From Ligustrum vulgare (Eukaryota; Streptophyta; Magnoliopsida; Lamiales; Oleaceae), in NCBI GenBank assembly GCA_963555705.1, contig OY743180.1:35930129-35994128 (forward strand): a DNA stretch of 64,000 nt, written 5' to 3'. Each line of letters begins with the position of its first letter. Within the stretch, counting starts at the first letter, position 1. Both the position numbers and the translations under genes were made by a program. This document shows, piece after piece, positions 9,601 to 22,997 of this stretch. A model generated the notes under the pieces. It made no database searches. It was not told the DNA's origin and saw only the letters and a program-made list of their open reading frames with translations.

Positions 9601-10500
9601 TGGAATGGTTTTAACACTACACACTTGATATGCCGACATTCTAGTTGCTTGTAAGGGAATTAATTCTTTTAGTGAAATGTTTATTATGGACAGTTCGATT
9701 TAGTTTTTAATATTGAATTTATAATTAGTGTATGTTTGACGTAGATTACTTGAGTTAATAGGAGTCGGAGTAGGAGTGAAGTGAGTAATAACTATTATAC
9801 GAGTACGGGATGTCGTAGAAGTTGGTAAGTCACAGTTGGAGTAATAGCTGAAGTAGACACTAAATTTAAGGAATGGGGGTGAGAGTAACAATAGGTTGGA
9901 GCGGTTATTAAAATTTCATAAGTAGAAGTAAGGGTAGTGTATGAAATTTCATCTTCTTGTATTGCTGTATATGTATTATTACATTGTTTACTATTATTTT
10001 CTTTAAAATATTTGTTAAGATTTGCTTGAGAAAGATTGTTATTAACGATTACATAAGCTGTTCTCGTAGAATACTTGTCATTTCGGGATGCTTTTCAATA
10101 TGGACGCTTGGACTGGCTACAACCGTACTTCTCGTAAAGGAAGTAGTTTATTTATTTAAATTCTTATGGGCCTTTAGATTTTGTTTTCAGTTTTGAGTTC
10201 ATTATTATTGTATGTTTGAAGTAGATTTCCTGAGTTAATAGGAGTCGGACCGGGAGTTGAAGAAGTTGGTAACTTTTATTCGGATAGGGGAAGGACCTTG
10301 GGTAGGTATGTCGATGTACGAGTAAAAGTGGAAATAGGAACTAAAGTTTAACAAATATGGGATTAAGAGTGACAATTGTTAGGAACTGCTACTGAAATTT
10401 TTTTATTTGGAGTAAGACAAGTTTATGAAATTTCATATTTTAGTATTGCAATAGATTTATTATTGTAAAGTTTATTTTTGTATACTTTAAAATATTATTT
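6679..10500 (+). repeat. Block I HOR, four-monomer copy (monomers 8-11, 3822 bp)
   Basis: Starts are 6679 (D), 7591 (A), 8561 (B) and 9531 (C). The length equals its neighbours exactly. Monomer 8 is unusual: inside an otherwise D monomer it has C-type bases at 6732-6733 (GCTCGTAG), 6787-6788 (ACATTCTAG) and 6799 (CTTGTAAG), then returns to D type by 6838 (ATGGCCAG). Private changes include GAATTGCTTGAG near 7110, GAACACTGG in monomer 10 and loss of the GAATTC site (GAGTTC) at the end of monomer 11. Confidence 0.92.
6732..6799 (+). other. Conversion-like patch in monomer 8
   Basis: C-type bases at 6732-6733, 6787-6788 and 6799 sit inside a D monomer; D-type bases resume by 6838. The minimal patch is 68 bp and the maximal about 145 bp. 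Length is unchanged, so non-reciprocal copying from a neighbouring C monomer is the simplest reading. Confidence 0.65.
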
Positions 10501-13500
10501 AAGATTTGCTTGACAATGATTAAATATTTGTATTGATTGCAGAAGACGTGCTCTCAGAATACTGGTCTTTTGGAATGGTTTTAACACTACACACTTGATA
10601 TGCCGACAACCTAGTTGCTTATAAGGGAATTAATTCTTTTAGTGAAATGTTTATTTTGGCCAGTTCGATTTAGTTTTTAATATTGAATTTATAATTAGTG
10701 TATGTTTGACGTAGATTACTTGAGTTAATAGGAGTCGGAGTAGGAGTGAAGTGAGTAATAACTATTATACGAGTACGGGATTTTGTTGGAGCTGGTAAGT
10801 CACAGTTGGAGTAATAGCTGAAGTAGACACTAAATTTAACGAATGGGGGTAAGAGAAATTTCATCTTCTTGTATTGCTGTATATGTATTATTGCATTGTT
10901 TACCATTGTTTTCTTTAAAATATTTTATAAGATTTGCTTGAGAAAGATTGTTATTAACGATTACATAAGCTGTTTTCGTAGAATACTTGTCATTTCGGGA
11001 TGCTTTTCAATATGGACGCTTGGACTGGCTACAACCGTACTTCTCGTAAAGGAAGTAGTTTATTTATTTAAATTCTTATGGGCCTTTAGATTTTGTTTTC
11101 AGTTTTGAATTCATTATTATTGTATGTTTGAAGTAGATTTCCTGAGTTAATAGGAGTCGGACCGGGAGTTGAAGAAGTTGGTAACTTTTATTCGGATAGG
11201 GGAAGGACCTTGGGTAGGTATGTCGATGTACGAGTAAAAGTGGAAATAGGAACTAAAGTTTAACAAATATGGGATTAAGAGTGACAATTGTTAGGAACTG
11301 CTACTGAAAATTTTTTATTTGGAGTAAGACAAGTTTATGAAATTTCATATTTTAGTATTACAATAGATTTATTATTGTAAAGTTTATTTTTGTATACTTT
11401 AAAATATTATTTAAGATTTGCTTGACCATGATTAAATATTTGTATTGATTGCAGAAGACGTGCTCGTAGAATACTGGTCTTTTGGAATGGTTTTAACACT
11501 ACACACTTGATATGCCGATATTCTAGTTGCTTATAAGGGAATTAATTCTTTTAGTGAAATGTTTATTATGGACAGTTCGATTTAGTTTTTAATATTGAAT
11601 TTATAATTAGTGTATGTTTCATGTAGATTACTTGAGTTAATAGGAGTCGGAGTAGGAGTGAAGTGAGTAATAACTTTTATACGAGTACGGGATGTTGTAG
11701 GAGTTGGTAAGTCACAGTTGGAGTAATAGCTGAAGTAGACACTAAATTTAACGAATGGGGGTAAGAGCAACAATAGGTTGGAGCGGTTATTAAAATTTCA
11801 TAAGTAGAAGTAAGAGTAGTGTATGAAATTTCATCTTCTTGTATTGCTGTATATGTATTATTGCATTGTTTACCATTGTTTTCTTTAAAATATTTTATAA
11901 GATTTGCTTGAGAAAGATTGTTATTAACGATTACATAAGCTGTTTTCGTAGAATACTTGTCATTTCGGGATGCTTTTCAATATGGACGCTTGGACTGGCT
12001 ACAATCGTACTTCTCGTAAGGGAAGTAGTTTATTTCTTTAAACTCTTACGGTCCTTTAGATTTTGTTTTCAGTTTTGAATTCATTACTATTGTATGTTTG
12101 CAGTAGATTTCCTGAGTTAATAGGAGTCGGACTGGGAGTTGAAGAAGTTGGTAACTTTTATTCGAATAGGAGAAGGACCTGGGGTAGGTATGTCGATGTA
12201 CGAGTAAAAGTGGAAATAGGAACTAAAGTTTAACAAATATGGGATTCAGAGTAACAATTGTTAGGAACTGCTACTGAAAATTTTTTATTTGGAGTAAGAC
12301 AAGTTTATGAAATTTCATATTTTAGTATTGCAATAGATTTATTATTATAAAGTTTATTTTTGTATACTTTAAAATATTATTTATGCTTTGCTTGACAATG
12401 ATTAAATATTTGTATTGATTGCAGAAGACGTGCTCGCAGAACACTGGTCTTTTGGAATGGTTTTAACACTACACACTTGATATGCCGACAACCTAGTTGC
12501 TTATAAGGGAATTATTTCTTTTAGTGAAATGTTTATTATGGCCAGTTCGATTTAGTTTTTAATATTGAATTTATAATTAGTGAATGTTTGACGTAGATTA
12601 CTTGAGTTAATAGGAATCGGAGTAGGAGTGAAGTGAGTAATAACTATTATACGAGTACGGGATGTCGTAGAAGTTGGTAAGTCCTAGTTGGAGTAATAGC
12701 TGAAGTAGACACTAAATTTAAGGAATGGGGGTGAGAGTAACAATAGGTTGGAGCGGTTATTAAAATTTCATAAGTAGAAGTAAGGGTAGTGTATGAAATT
12801 TCATCTTCTTGTATTGCTGTATATGTATTATTACATTGTTTACTATTATTTTCTTTAAAATATTTGTTAAGATTTGCTTGAGAAAGATTGTTATTAACGA
12901 TTACATAAGCTGTTCTCGTAGAATACTTGTCATTTCGGGATGCTTTTCAATATGGACGCTTGGACTGGCTACAACCGTACTTCTCGTAAAGGAAGTAGTT
13001 TATTTATTTAAATTCTTATGGGCCTTTAGATTTTGTTTTCAGTTTTGAATTCATTATTATTGTATGTTTGAAGTAGATTTCCTGAGTTAATAGGAGTCGG
13101 TCCGGGAGTTGAAGAAGTTGGTAACTTTTATTCGGATAGGGGAAGGACCTTGGGTAGGTATGTCGATGTACGAGTAAAAGTGGAAATAGGAACTAAAGTT
13201 TAACAAATATGGGATTCAGAGTAACAATTGTTAGGAACTTCAACTCAAATTTTTTTATTTGGAGTAAGACAAGTTTATGAAATTTCATATTTTAGTATTG
13301 CAATAGATTTATTATTGTAAAGTTTATTTTTGTATACTTTAAAATATTATTTAAGATTTGCTTGACCATGATTAAATATTTGTATTGATTGCAGAAGACG
13401 TGCTCGTAGAATACTGGTCTTTTGGAATGGTTTTAACACTACACACTTGATATGCCGACATTCTAGTTGCTTGTAAGGGAATTAATTCTTTTAGTGAAAT

Positions 13501-14322
13501 GTTTATTATGGACAGTTCGATTTAGTTTTTAATATTGAATTTATAATTAGTGTATGTTTGACGTAGATTACTTGAGTTAATAGGAGTCGGACTAGGAGTG
13601 AAGTGAGTAATAACTATTATACGAGTACGGGATGTCGTAGAAGTTGGTAAGTCACAGTTGGAGTAATAGCTGAAGTAGACACTAAATTTAAGGAATGGGG
13701 GTCAGAGTAACAATAGGTTGGAGCGGTTATTAAAATTTCATAAGTAGAAGTAAGGGTAGTGTATGAAATTTCATCTTCTTGTATTGCTGTATATGTATTA
13801 TTACATTGTTTACTATTATTTTCTTTAAAATATTTGTTAAGATTTGCTTGAGAAAGATTGTTATTAACGATTACATAAGCTGTTCTCGTAGAATACTTGT
13901 CATTTCGGGATGCTTTTCAATATGGACGCTTGGACTGGCTACAACCGTACTTCTCGTAAAGGAAGTAGTTTATTTATTTAAATTCTTATGGGCCTTTAGA
14001 TTTTGTTTTCAGTTTTGAATTCATTATTATTGTATGTTTGAAGTAGATTTCCTGAGTTAATAGGAGTCGGACCGGGAGTTGAAGAAGTTGGTAACTTTTA
14101 TTCGGATAGGGGAAGGACCTTGGGTAGGTATGTCGATGTACGAGTAAAAGTGGAAATAGGAACTAAAGTTTAACAAATATGGGATTAAGAGTGACAATTG
14201 TTAGGAACTGCTACTGAAATTTTTTTATTTGGAGTAAGACAAGTTTATGAAATTTCATATTTTAGTATTGCAATAGATTTATTATTGTAAAGTTTAATTT
14301 TGTATACTTTAAAATATTATTT
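10501..14322 (+). repeat. Block I HOR, four-monomer copy (monomers 12-15, 3822 bp)
   Basis: Starts are 10501 (D), 11413 (A), 12383 (B') and 13353 (C'). Monomer 14 starts as type B but its second half is C-like (TAAAGGAAG, TATGGGCC, TCGGTCCGGG, no ATTCCAATAG). This indicates conversion or exchange between B and C positions. Monomer 15 has GCTCGTAG instead of GTGGTCGTAG and carries GGACTAGGAG, a change shared with monomers 20 and 21 beyond the end of the block. Confidence 0.91.
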
Positions 14323-17300
14323 AAGATTTGCTTGACAATGATTAAATATTTGTATTGATTGCAGAAGACGTGCTCTCAGAATACTGGTCTTTTGGAATGG
14401 TTTTAACACTACACACTTGATATGCCGACAACCTAGTTGCTTATAAGGGAATTAATTCTTTTAGTGAAATGTTTATTATGGCCAGTTCGATTTAGTTTTT
14501 AATATTGAATTTATAATTAGTGTATGTTTGACGTAGATTACTTGAGTTAATAGGAGTCGGAGTAGGAGTGAAGTGAGTAATAACTATTATACGAGTACGG
14601 GATTTTGTTGGAGCTGGTAAGTCACAGTTGGAGTAATAGCTGAAGTAGACACTAAATTTAACGAATGGGGGTAAGAGAAATTTCATCTTCTTGTATTGCT
14701 GTATATGTATTATTGCATTGTTTACCATTGTTTTCTTTAAAATATTTTATAAGATTTGCTTGAGAAAGATTGTTATTAACGATTACATAAGCTGTTTTCG
14801 TAGAATACTTGTCATTTCGGGATGCTTTTCAATATGGACGCTTGGACTGGCTACAACCGTACTTCTCGTAAAGGAAGTAGTTTATTTATTTAAATTCTTA
14901 TGGGCCTTTAGATTTTGTTTTCAGTTTTGAATTCATTATTATTGTATGTTTGAAGTAGATTTCCTGAGTTAATAGGAGTCGGACCGGGAGTTGAAGAAGT
15001 TGGTAACTTTTATTCGGATAGGGGAAGGACCTTGGGTAGGTATGTCGATGTACGAGTAAAAGTGGAAATAGGAACTAAAGTTTAACAAATATGGGATTAA
15101 GAGTGACAATTGTTAGGAACTGCTACTGAAAATTTTTTATTTGGAGTAAGACAAGTTTATGAAATTTCATATTTTAGTATTGCAATAGATTTATTATTGT
15201 AAAGTTTATTTTTGTATACTTTAAAATATTATTTAAGATTTGCTTGACCATGATTAAATATTTGTATTGATTGCAGAAGACGTGCTCGTAGAATACTGGT
15301 CTTTTGGAATGGTTTTAACACTACACACTTGATATGCCGATATTCTAGTTGCTTATAAGGGAATTAATTCTTTTAGTGAAATGTTTATTATGGACAGTTC
15401 GATTTAGTTTTTAATATTGAATTTATAATTAGTGTATGTTTCATGTAGATTACTTGAGTTAATAGGAGTCGGAGTAGGAGTGAAGTGAGTAATAACTTTT
15501 ATACGAGTACGGGATGTTGTAGGAGTTGGTAAGTCACAGTTGGAGTAATAGCTGAAGTAGACACTAAATTTAACGAATGGGGGTAAGAGCAACAATAGGT
15601 TGGAGCGGTTATTAAAATTTCATAAGTAGAAGTAAGAGTAGTGTATGAAATTTCATCTTCTTGTATTGCTGTATATGTATTATTGCATTGTTTACCATTG
15701 TTTTCTTTAAAATATTTTATAAGATTTGCTTGAGAAAGATTGTTATTAACGATTACATAAGCTGTTTTCGTAGAATACTTGTCATTTCGGGATGCTTTTC
15801 AATATGGACGCTTGGACTGGCTACAATCGTACTTCTCGTAAGGGAAGTAGTTTATTTATTTAAACTCTTACGGTCCTTTAGATTTTGTTTTCAGTTTTGA
15901 ATTCATTACTATTGTATGTTTGCAGTAGATTTCCTGAGTTAATAGGAGTCGGACTGGGAGTTGAAGAAGTTGGTAACTTTTATTCGAATAGGAGAAGGAC
16001 CTGGGGTAGGTATGTCGATGTACGAGTAAAAGTGGAAATAGGAACTAAAGTTTAACAAATATGGGATTCAGAGTAACAATTGTTAGGAACTGCTACTGAA
16101 AATTTTTTATTTGGAGTAAGACAAGTTTATGAAATTTCATATTTTAGTATTGCAATAGATTTATTATTATAAAGTTTATTTTTGTATACTTTAAAATATT
16201 ATTTATGCTTTGCTTGACAATGATTAAATATTTGTATTGATTGCAGAAGACGTGCTCGCAGAATACTGGTCTTTTGGAATGGTTTTAACACTACACACTT
16301 GATATGCCGACAACCTAGTTGCTTATAAGGGAATTATTTCTTTTAGTGAAATGTTTATTATGGCCAGTTCGATTTAGTTTTTAATATTGAATTTATAATT
16401 AGTGAATGTTTGACGTAGATTACTTGAGTTAATAGGAATCGGAGTAGGAGTGAAGTGAGTAATAACTATTATACGAGTACGGGATGTCGTAGAAGTTGGT
16501 AAGTCACAGTTGGAGTAATAGCTGAAGTAGACACTAAATTTAAGGAATGGGGGTGAGAGTAACAATAGGTTGGAGCGGTTATTAAAATTTCATAAGTAGA
16601 AGTAAGGGTAGTGTATGAAATTTCATCTTCTTGTATTGCTGTATATGTATTATTACATTGTTTACTATTATTTTCTTTAAAATATTTGTTAAGATTTGCT
16701 TGAGAAAGATTGTTATTAACGATTACATAAGCTGTTCTCGTAGAATACTTGTCATTTCGGGATGCTTTTCAATATGGACGCTTGGACTGGCTACAACCGT
16801 ACTTCTCGTAAAGGAAGTAGTTTGTTTATTTAAATTCTTATGGGCCTTTAGATTTTGTTTTCAGTTTTGAATTCATTATTATTGTATGTTTGAAGTAGAT
16901 TTCCTGAGTTAATAGGAGTCGGTCCGGGAGTTGAAGAAGTTGGTAACTTTTATTCGGATAGGGGAAGGACCTTGGGTAGGTATGTCGATGTACGAGTAAA
17001 AGTGGAAATAGGAACTAAAGTTTAACAAATATGGGATTCAGAGTAACAATTGTTAGGAACTTCTACTGAATTTTTTTTATTTGGAGTAAGACAAGTTTAT
17101 GAAATTTCATATTTTAGTATTGCAATAGATTTATTATTGTAAAGTTTATTTTTGTATACTTTAAAATATTATTTAAGATTTGCTTGACCATGATTAAATA
17201 TTTGTATTGATTGCAGAAGACGTGCTCGTAGAATACTGGTCTTTTGGAATGGTTTTAACACTACACACTTGATATGCCGACATTCTAGTTGCTTGTAAGG

Positions 17301-18144
17301 GAATTAATTCTTTTAGTGAAATGTTTATTATGGACAGTTCGATTTAGTTTTTAATATTGAATTTATAATTAGTGTATGTTTGACGTAGATTACTTGAGTT
17401 AATAGGAGTCGGAGTAGGAGTGAAGTGAGTAATAACTATTATACGAGTACGGGATGTCGTAGAAGTTGGTAAGTCACAGTTGGAGTAATAGCTGAAGTAG
17501 ACACTAAATTTAAGGAATGGGGGTGAGAGTAACAATAGGTTGGAGCGGTTATTAAAATTTCATAAGTAGAAGTAAGGGTAGTGTATGAAATTTCATCTTC
17601 TTGTATTGCTGTATATGTATTATTACATTGTTTACTATTATTTTCTTTAAAATATTTGTTAAGATTTGCTTGAGAAAGATTGTTATTAACGATTACATAA
17701 GCTGTTCTCGTAGAATACTTGTCATTTCGGGATGCTTTTCAATATGGACGCTTGGACTGGCTACAACCGTACTTCTCGTAAAGGAAGTAGTTTATTTATT
17801 TAAATTCTTATGGGCCTTTAGATTTTGTTTTCAGTTTTGAATTCATTATTATTGTATGTTTGAAGTAGATTTCCTGAGTTAATAGGAGTCGGACCGGGAG
17901 TTGAAGAAGTTGGTAACTTTTATTCGGATAGGGGAAGGACCTTGGGTAGGTATGTCGATGTACGAGTAAAAGTGGAAATAGGAACTAAAGTTTAACAAAT
18001 ATGGGATTAAGAGTGACAATTGTTAGGAACTGCTACTGAAATTTTTTTATTTGGAGTAAGACAAGTTTATGAAATTTCATATTTTAGTATTGCAATAGAT
18101 TTATTATTGTAAAGTTTATTTTTGTATACTTTAAAATATTATTT
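14323..18144 (+). repeat. Block I HOR, last four-monomer copy (monomers 16-19, 3822 bp)
   Basis: Starts are 14323 (D), 15235 (A), 16205 (B') and 17175 (C). Monomer 16 is the last copy in the window with the 58-bp deletion. Monomer 18 has the same C-like second half as monomer 14 (TATGGGCC, TCGGTCCGGG). After monomer 19 no further D-A-B cycle follows, so the 3822-bp periodicity ends here. Confidence 0.92.
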
Positions 18145-20083
18145 AAGATTTGCTTGACAATGACTAAATATTTGTATTGATTGCAGAAGACGTGCTCGTA
18201 GAATACTGGTCTTTTGGAATGGTTTTAACACTACACACTTGATATGCCGACATTCTAGTTGCTTGTAAGGGAATTAATTCTTTTAGTGAAATGTTTATTA
18301 TGGACAGTTCGATTTAGTTTTTAATATTGAATTTATAATTGGTGTATGTTTGACGTAGATTACTTGAGTTAATAGGAGTCGGACTAGGAGTGAAGTGAGT
18401 AATAACTATTATACGAGTACGGGATGTCGTAGAAGTTGGTAAGTCACAGTTGGAGTAATAGCTGAAGTAGACACTAAATTTAAGGAATGGGGGTGAGAGT
18501 AACAATAGGTTGGAGCGGTTATTAAAATTTCATAAGTAGAAGTAAGGGTAGTGTATGAAATTTCATCTTCTTGTATTGCTGTATATGTATTATTACATTG
18601 TTTACTATTATTTTCTTTAAAATATTTGTTAAGATTTGCTTGAGAAAGATTGTTATTAACGATTACATAAGCTGTTCTCGTAGAATACTTGTCATTTCGG
18701 GATGCTTTTCAATATGGACGCTTGGACTGGCTACAACCGTACTTCTCGTAAAGGAAGTAGTTTATTTATTTAAATTCTTATGGGCCTTTAGATTTTGTTT
18801 TCAGTTTTGAATTCATTATTATTGTATGTTTGAAGTAGATTTCCTGAGTTAATAGGAGTCGGACCGGGAGTTGAAGAAGTTGGTAACTTTTATTCGGATA
18901 GGGGAAGGACCTTGGGTAGGTATGTCGATGTACGAGTAAAAGTGGAAATAGGAACTAAAGTTTAACAAATATGGGATTAAGAGTGACAATTGTTAGGAAC
19001 TGCTACTGAAAATTTTTTATTTGGAGTAAGACAAGTTTATGAAATTTCATATTTTAGTATTGCAATAGATTTATTATTGTAAAGTTTATTTTTGTATACT
19101 TTAAAATATTATTTAAGATTTGCTTGACAATGATTAAATATTTGTATTGATTGCAGAAGACGTGCTCGTAGAATACTGGTCTTTTGGAATGGTTTTAACA
19201 CTACACACTTGATATGCCGACATTCTAGTTGCTTGTAAGGGAATTAATTCTTTTAGTGAAATATTTATTATGGACAGTTCGATTTAGTTTTTAATATTGA
19301 ATTTATAATTAGTGTATGTTTGACGTAGATTACTTGAGTTAATAGGAGTCGGACTAGGAGTGAAGTGAGTAATAACTATTATACGAGTACGGGATGTCGT
19401 AGAAGTTGGTAAGTCACAGTTGGAGTAATAGCTGAAGTAGACACTAAATTTAAGGAATGGGGGTGAGAGTAACAATAGGTTGGAGCGGTTATTAAAATTT
19501 CATAAGTAGAAGTAAGGGTAGTGTATGAAATTTCATCTTCTTGTATTGCTGTATATGTATTATTACATTGTTTACTATTATTTTCTTTAAAATATTTGTT
19601 AAGATTTGCTTGAGAAAGATTGTTATTAACGATTACATAAGCTGTTCTCGTAGAATACTTGTCATTTCGGGATGCTTTTCAATATGGACGCTTGGACTGG
19701 CTACAACCGTACTTCTCGTAAAGGAAGTAGTTTATTTATTTAAATTCTTATGGGCCTTTAGATTTTGTTTTCAGTTTTGAATTCATTATTATTGCATGTT
19801 TGAAGTAGATTTCCTGAGTTAATAGGAGTCGGACCGGGAGTTGAAGAAGTTGGTAACTTTTATTCGGATAGGGGAAGGACCTTGGGTAGGTATGTCGATG
19901 TACGAGTAAAAGTGGAAATAGGAACTAAAGTTTAACAAATATGGGATTCAGAGTAACAATTGTTAGGAACTTCTACTGAAATTTTTTATTTGGAGTAAGA
20001 CAAGTTTATGAAATTTCATATTTTAGTATTGCAATAGATTTATTATTGTAAAGTTTATTTTTGTATACTTTAAAATATTATTT
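18145..20083 (+). repeat. Two extra C-type monomers at the block I edge (monomers 20-21)
   Basis: Monomers 20 (18145, 970 bp) and 21 (19115, 969 bp) continue type C where a 58-bp-deleted D monomer would be expected. With monomer 19 they form a run of three C-like copies. Both share GGACTAGGAG with monomer 15 and CTTGTAAGG with type C. Monomer 21 ends with GGAACTTCTACTG and lacks one T in the A/T tract, explaining 969 bp. The run marks loss of the four-monomer register. Confidence 0.87.
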
Positions 20084-21207
20084 AAGATTTGCTTGACCAT
20101 GATTAAATATTTGTATTGATTGCAGAAGACGTGCTCGTAGAATACTGGTCTTTTGGAATGGTTTTAACACTACACACTTGATATGCCGACATTCTAGTTG
20201 CTTATAAGGGAATTAATTCTTTTAGTGAAATGTTTATTATGGACAGTTCGATTTAGTTTTTAATATTGAATTTATAATTAGTGTATGTTTGACGTAGATT
20301 ACTTGAGTTAATAGGAGTCGGAGTAGGAGTGAAGTGAGTAACAACTATTATACGAGTACGGGATGTCGTAGAAGTTGGTAAGTCACAGTTGGAGTAATAG
20401 CTGAAGTAGACACTAAATTTAAGGAATGGGGGTGAGAGTAACAATAGGTTGGAGCGGTTATTAAAATTTCATAAGTAGAAGTAAGGGTAGTGTATGAAAT
20501 TTCATCTTCTTGTATTGCTGTATATGTATTATTACATTGTTTACTATTATTTTCTTTAAAATATTTGTTAAGATTTGCTTGAGAAAGATTGTTATTAACG
20601 ATTACATAAGCTGTTCTCGTAGAATACTTGTCATTTCGGGATGCTTTTCAATATGGACGCTTGGACTGGCTACAACCGTACTTCTCGTAAAGGAAGTAGT
20701 TTATTTATTTAAATTCTTATGAGCCTTTAGATTTTGTTTTCAGTTTTGAATTCATTATTATTGTATGTTTGAAGTAGATTTCCTGAGTTAATAGGAGTCG
20801 AACTGGGAGTTGAACAAGTTGGTAACTTTTATTCGGATAGGGTAAGGACCTGGGGTAGGTATGTCGATGTACGAGTAAAAGTGGAAATAGGAACTAAAGT
20901 TTAACAAATATTGGATTCAGAGTAACAATTGTTAGGAACTGCTGCTGAAATTTTTTTATTTGGAGTGAGACAAGTGTATGAAATTTCATATTTTAGTATT
21001 GCAATAGATTTATTATTGTAAAGTTTATTTTTGTATACTTTAAAATATTATTTAAGATTTGCTTGACAACGATTAAATATTTGTATTGATTGCAGAAGAC
21101 GTGCTCATAGAATACTGGTCTTTTGGAATGGTTTTAACACTTCACACTTGATATGCCGACAACCTAGTTGCTTATAAGGGAATTAATTCTTTTAGTGAAA
21201 TGTTTAT

Positions 21208-21215
21208 TATGTATG
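21208..21215 (+). other. TATG tandem duplication marking 974-bp monomers
   Basis: TTTATTATGTATGGCCAG replaces TTTATTATGGCCAG, a 4-bp direct duplication. It recurs at 24122-24129, exactly 2914 bp on, and nowhere else in the window. It is the marker that defines the block II period. Confidence 0.93.
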
Positions 21216-22044
21216 GCCAGTTCGATTTAGTTTTTAATATTGAATTTATAATTAGTGTATGTTTGACGTAGATTACTTGAGTTAATAGGAGTCGGAGTAG
21301 GAGTGAAGTGAGTAATAAATTTTATACGAGTACGGGATGTCGTAGAAGTTGGTAAGTCACAGTTGGAGTAATAGCTGAAGTAGACACTAAATTTAAGGAA
21401 TGGGGGTGAGAGTAACAATAGGTTGGAGCGGTTATTAAAATTTCATAAGTAGAAGTAAGGGTAGTGTATGAAATTTCATCTTCTTGTATTGCTGTATATG
21501 TATTATTACATTGTTTACTATTATTTTCTTTAAAATATTTGTTAAGATTTGCTTGAGAAAGATTGTTATTAACGATTACATAAGCTGTTCTCGTAGAATA
21601 CTTGTCATTTCGGGATGCTTTTCAATATGGACGCTTGGACTGGCTACAACCGTACTTCTCGTAAAGGAAGTAGTTTATTTATTTAAATTCTTATGAGCCT
21701 TTAGATTTTGTTTTCAGTTTTGAATTCATTATTATTGTATGTTTGAAGTAGATTTCCTGAGTTAATAGGAGTCGAACTGGGAGTTGAACAAGTTGGTAAC
21801 TTTTATTCGGATAGGGTAAGGACCTGGGGTAGGTATGTCGATGTACGAGTAAAAGTGGAAATAGGAACTAAAGTTTAACAAATATTGGATTCAGAGTAAC
21901 AATTGTTAGGAACTGCTGCTGAAATTTTTTTATTTGGAGTGAGACAAGTGTATGAAATTTCATATTTTAGTATTGCAATAGATTTATTATTGTAAAGTTT
22001 ATTTTTGTATACTTTAAAATATTATTTAAGATTTGCTTGACAAC

Positions 22045-22080
22045 GATTAAATATTTGTATTGATTGCAGAAGACGTGCTC
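22045..22080 (+). other. Hybrid junction near the start of monomer 24
   Basis: Monomer 24 starts with TTGACAACG, the mark of the TATG type (monomers 23, 26), but has GCTCGTAG from 22077 and then the marks of monomers 22 and 25. The switch lies between these two sites and suits an in-register exchange. Confidence 0.6.
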
Positions 22081-22997
22081 GTAGAATACTGGTCTTTTGG
22101 AATGGTTTTAACACTACACACTTGATATGCCGACATTCTAGTTGCTTATAAGGGAATTAATTCTTTTAGTGAAATGTTTATTATGGACAGTTCGATTTAG
22201 TTTTTAATATTGAATTTATAATTAGTGTATGTTTGACGTAGATTACTTGAGTTAATAGGAGTCGGAGTAGGAGTGAAGTGAGTAACAACTATTATACGAG
22301 TACGGGATGTCGTAGAAGTTGGTAAGTCACAGTTGGAGTAATAGCTGAAGTAGACACTAAATTTAAGGAATGGGGGTGAGAGTAACAATAGGTTGGAGCG
22401 GTTATTAAAATTTCATAAGTAGAAGTAAGGGTAGTGTATGAAATTTCATCTTCTTGTATTGCTGTATATGTATTATTACATTGTTTACTATTATTTTCTT
22501 TAAAATATTTGTTAAGATTTGCTTGAGAAAGATTGTTATTAACGATTACATAAGCTGTTCTCGTAGAATACTTGTCATTTCGGGATGCTTTTCAATATGG
22601 ACGCTTGGACTGGCTACAACCGTACTTCTCGTAAAGGAAGTAGTTTATTTATTTAAATTCTTATGAGCCTTTAGATTTTGTTTTCAGTTTTGAATTCATT
22701 ATTATTGTATGTTTGAAGTAGATTTCCTGAGTTAATAGGAGTCGAACTGGGAGTTGAACAAGTTGGTAACTTTTATTCGGATAGGGTAAGGACCTGGGGT
22801 AGGTATGTCGATGTACGAGTAAAAGTGGAAATAGGAACTAAAGTTTAACAAATATTGGATTCAGAGTAACAATTGTTAGGAACTGCTGCTGAAATTTTTT
22901 TATTTGGAGTGAGACAAGTGTATGAAATTTCATATTTTAGTATTGCAATAGATTTATTATTGTAAAGTTTATTTTTGTATACTTTAAAATATTATTT

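Larger units (their letters stand above)
20084..22997 (+). repeat. Block II HOR, three-monomer copy (monomers 22-24, 2914 bp)
   Basis: Starts are 20084, 21054 and 22028, with lengths 970, 974 and 970. Monomer 23 carries a TATG duplication (21208-21215), GCTCATAG, ACTTCACAC and AATAAATTTTATACG. Monomers 22 and 24 have GCTCGTAG, ACATTCTAG and GTAACAACT. The block shares TATGAGCC (TGG to TGA in the incidental forward frame), GTCGAACTGGG, TTGAACAAGTTGG, AATATTGGATT and GCTGCTGAA, so it is a distinct monomer family. Confidence 0.88.
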
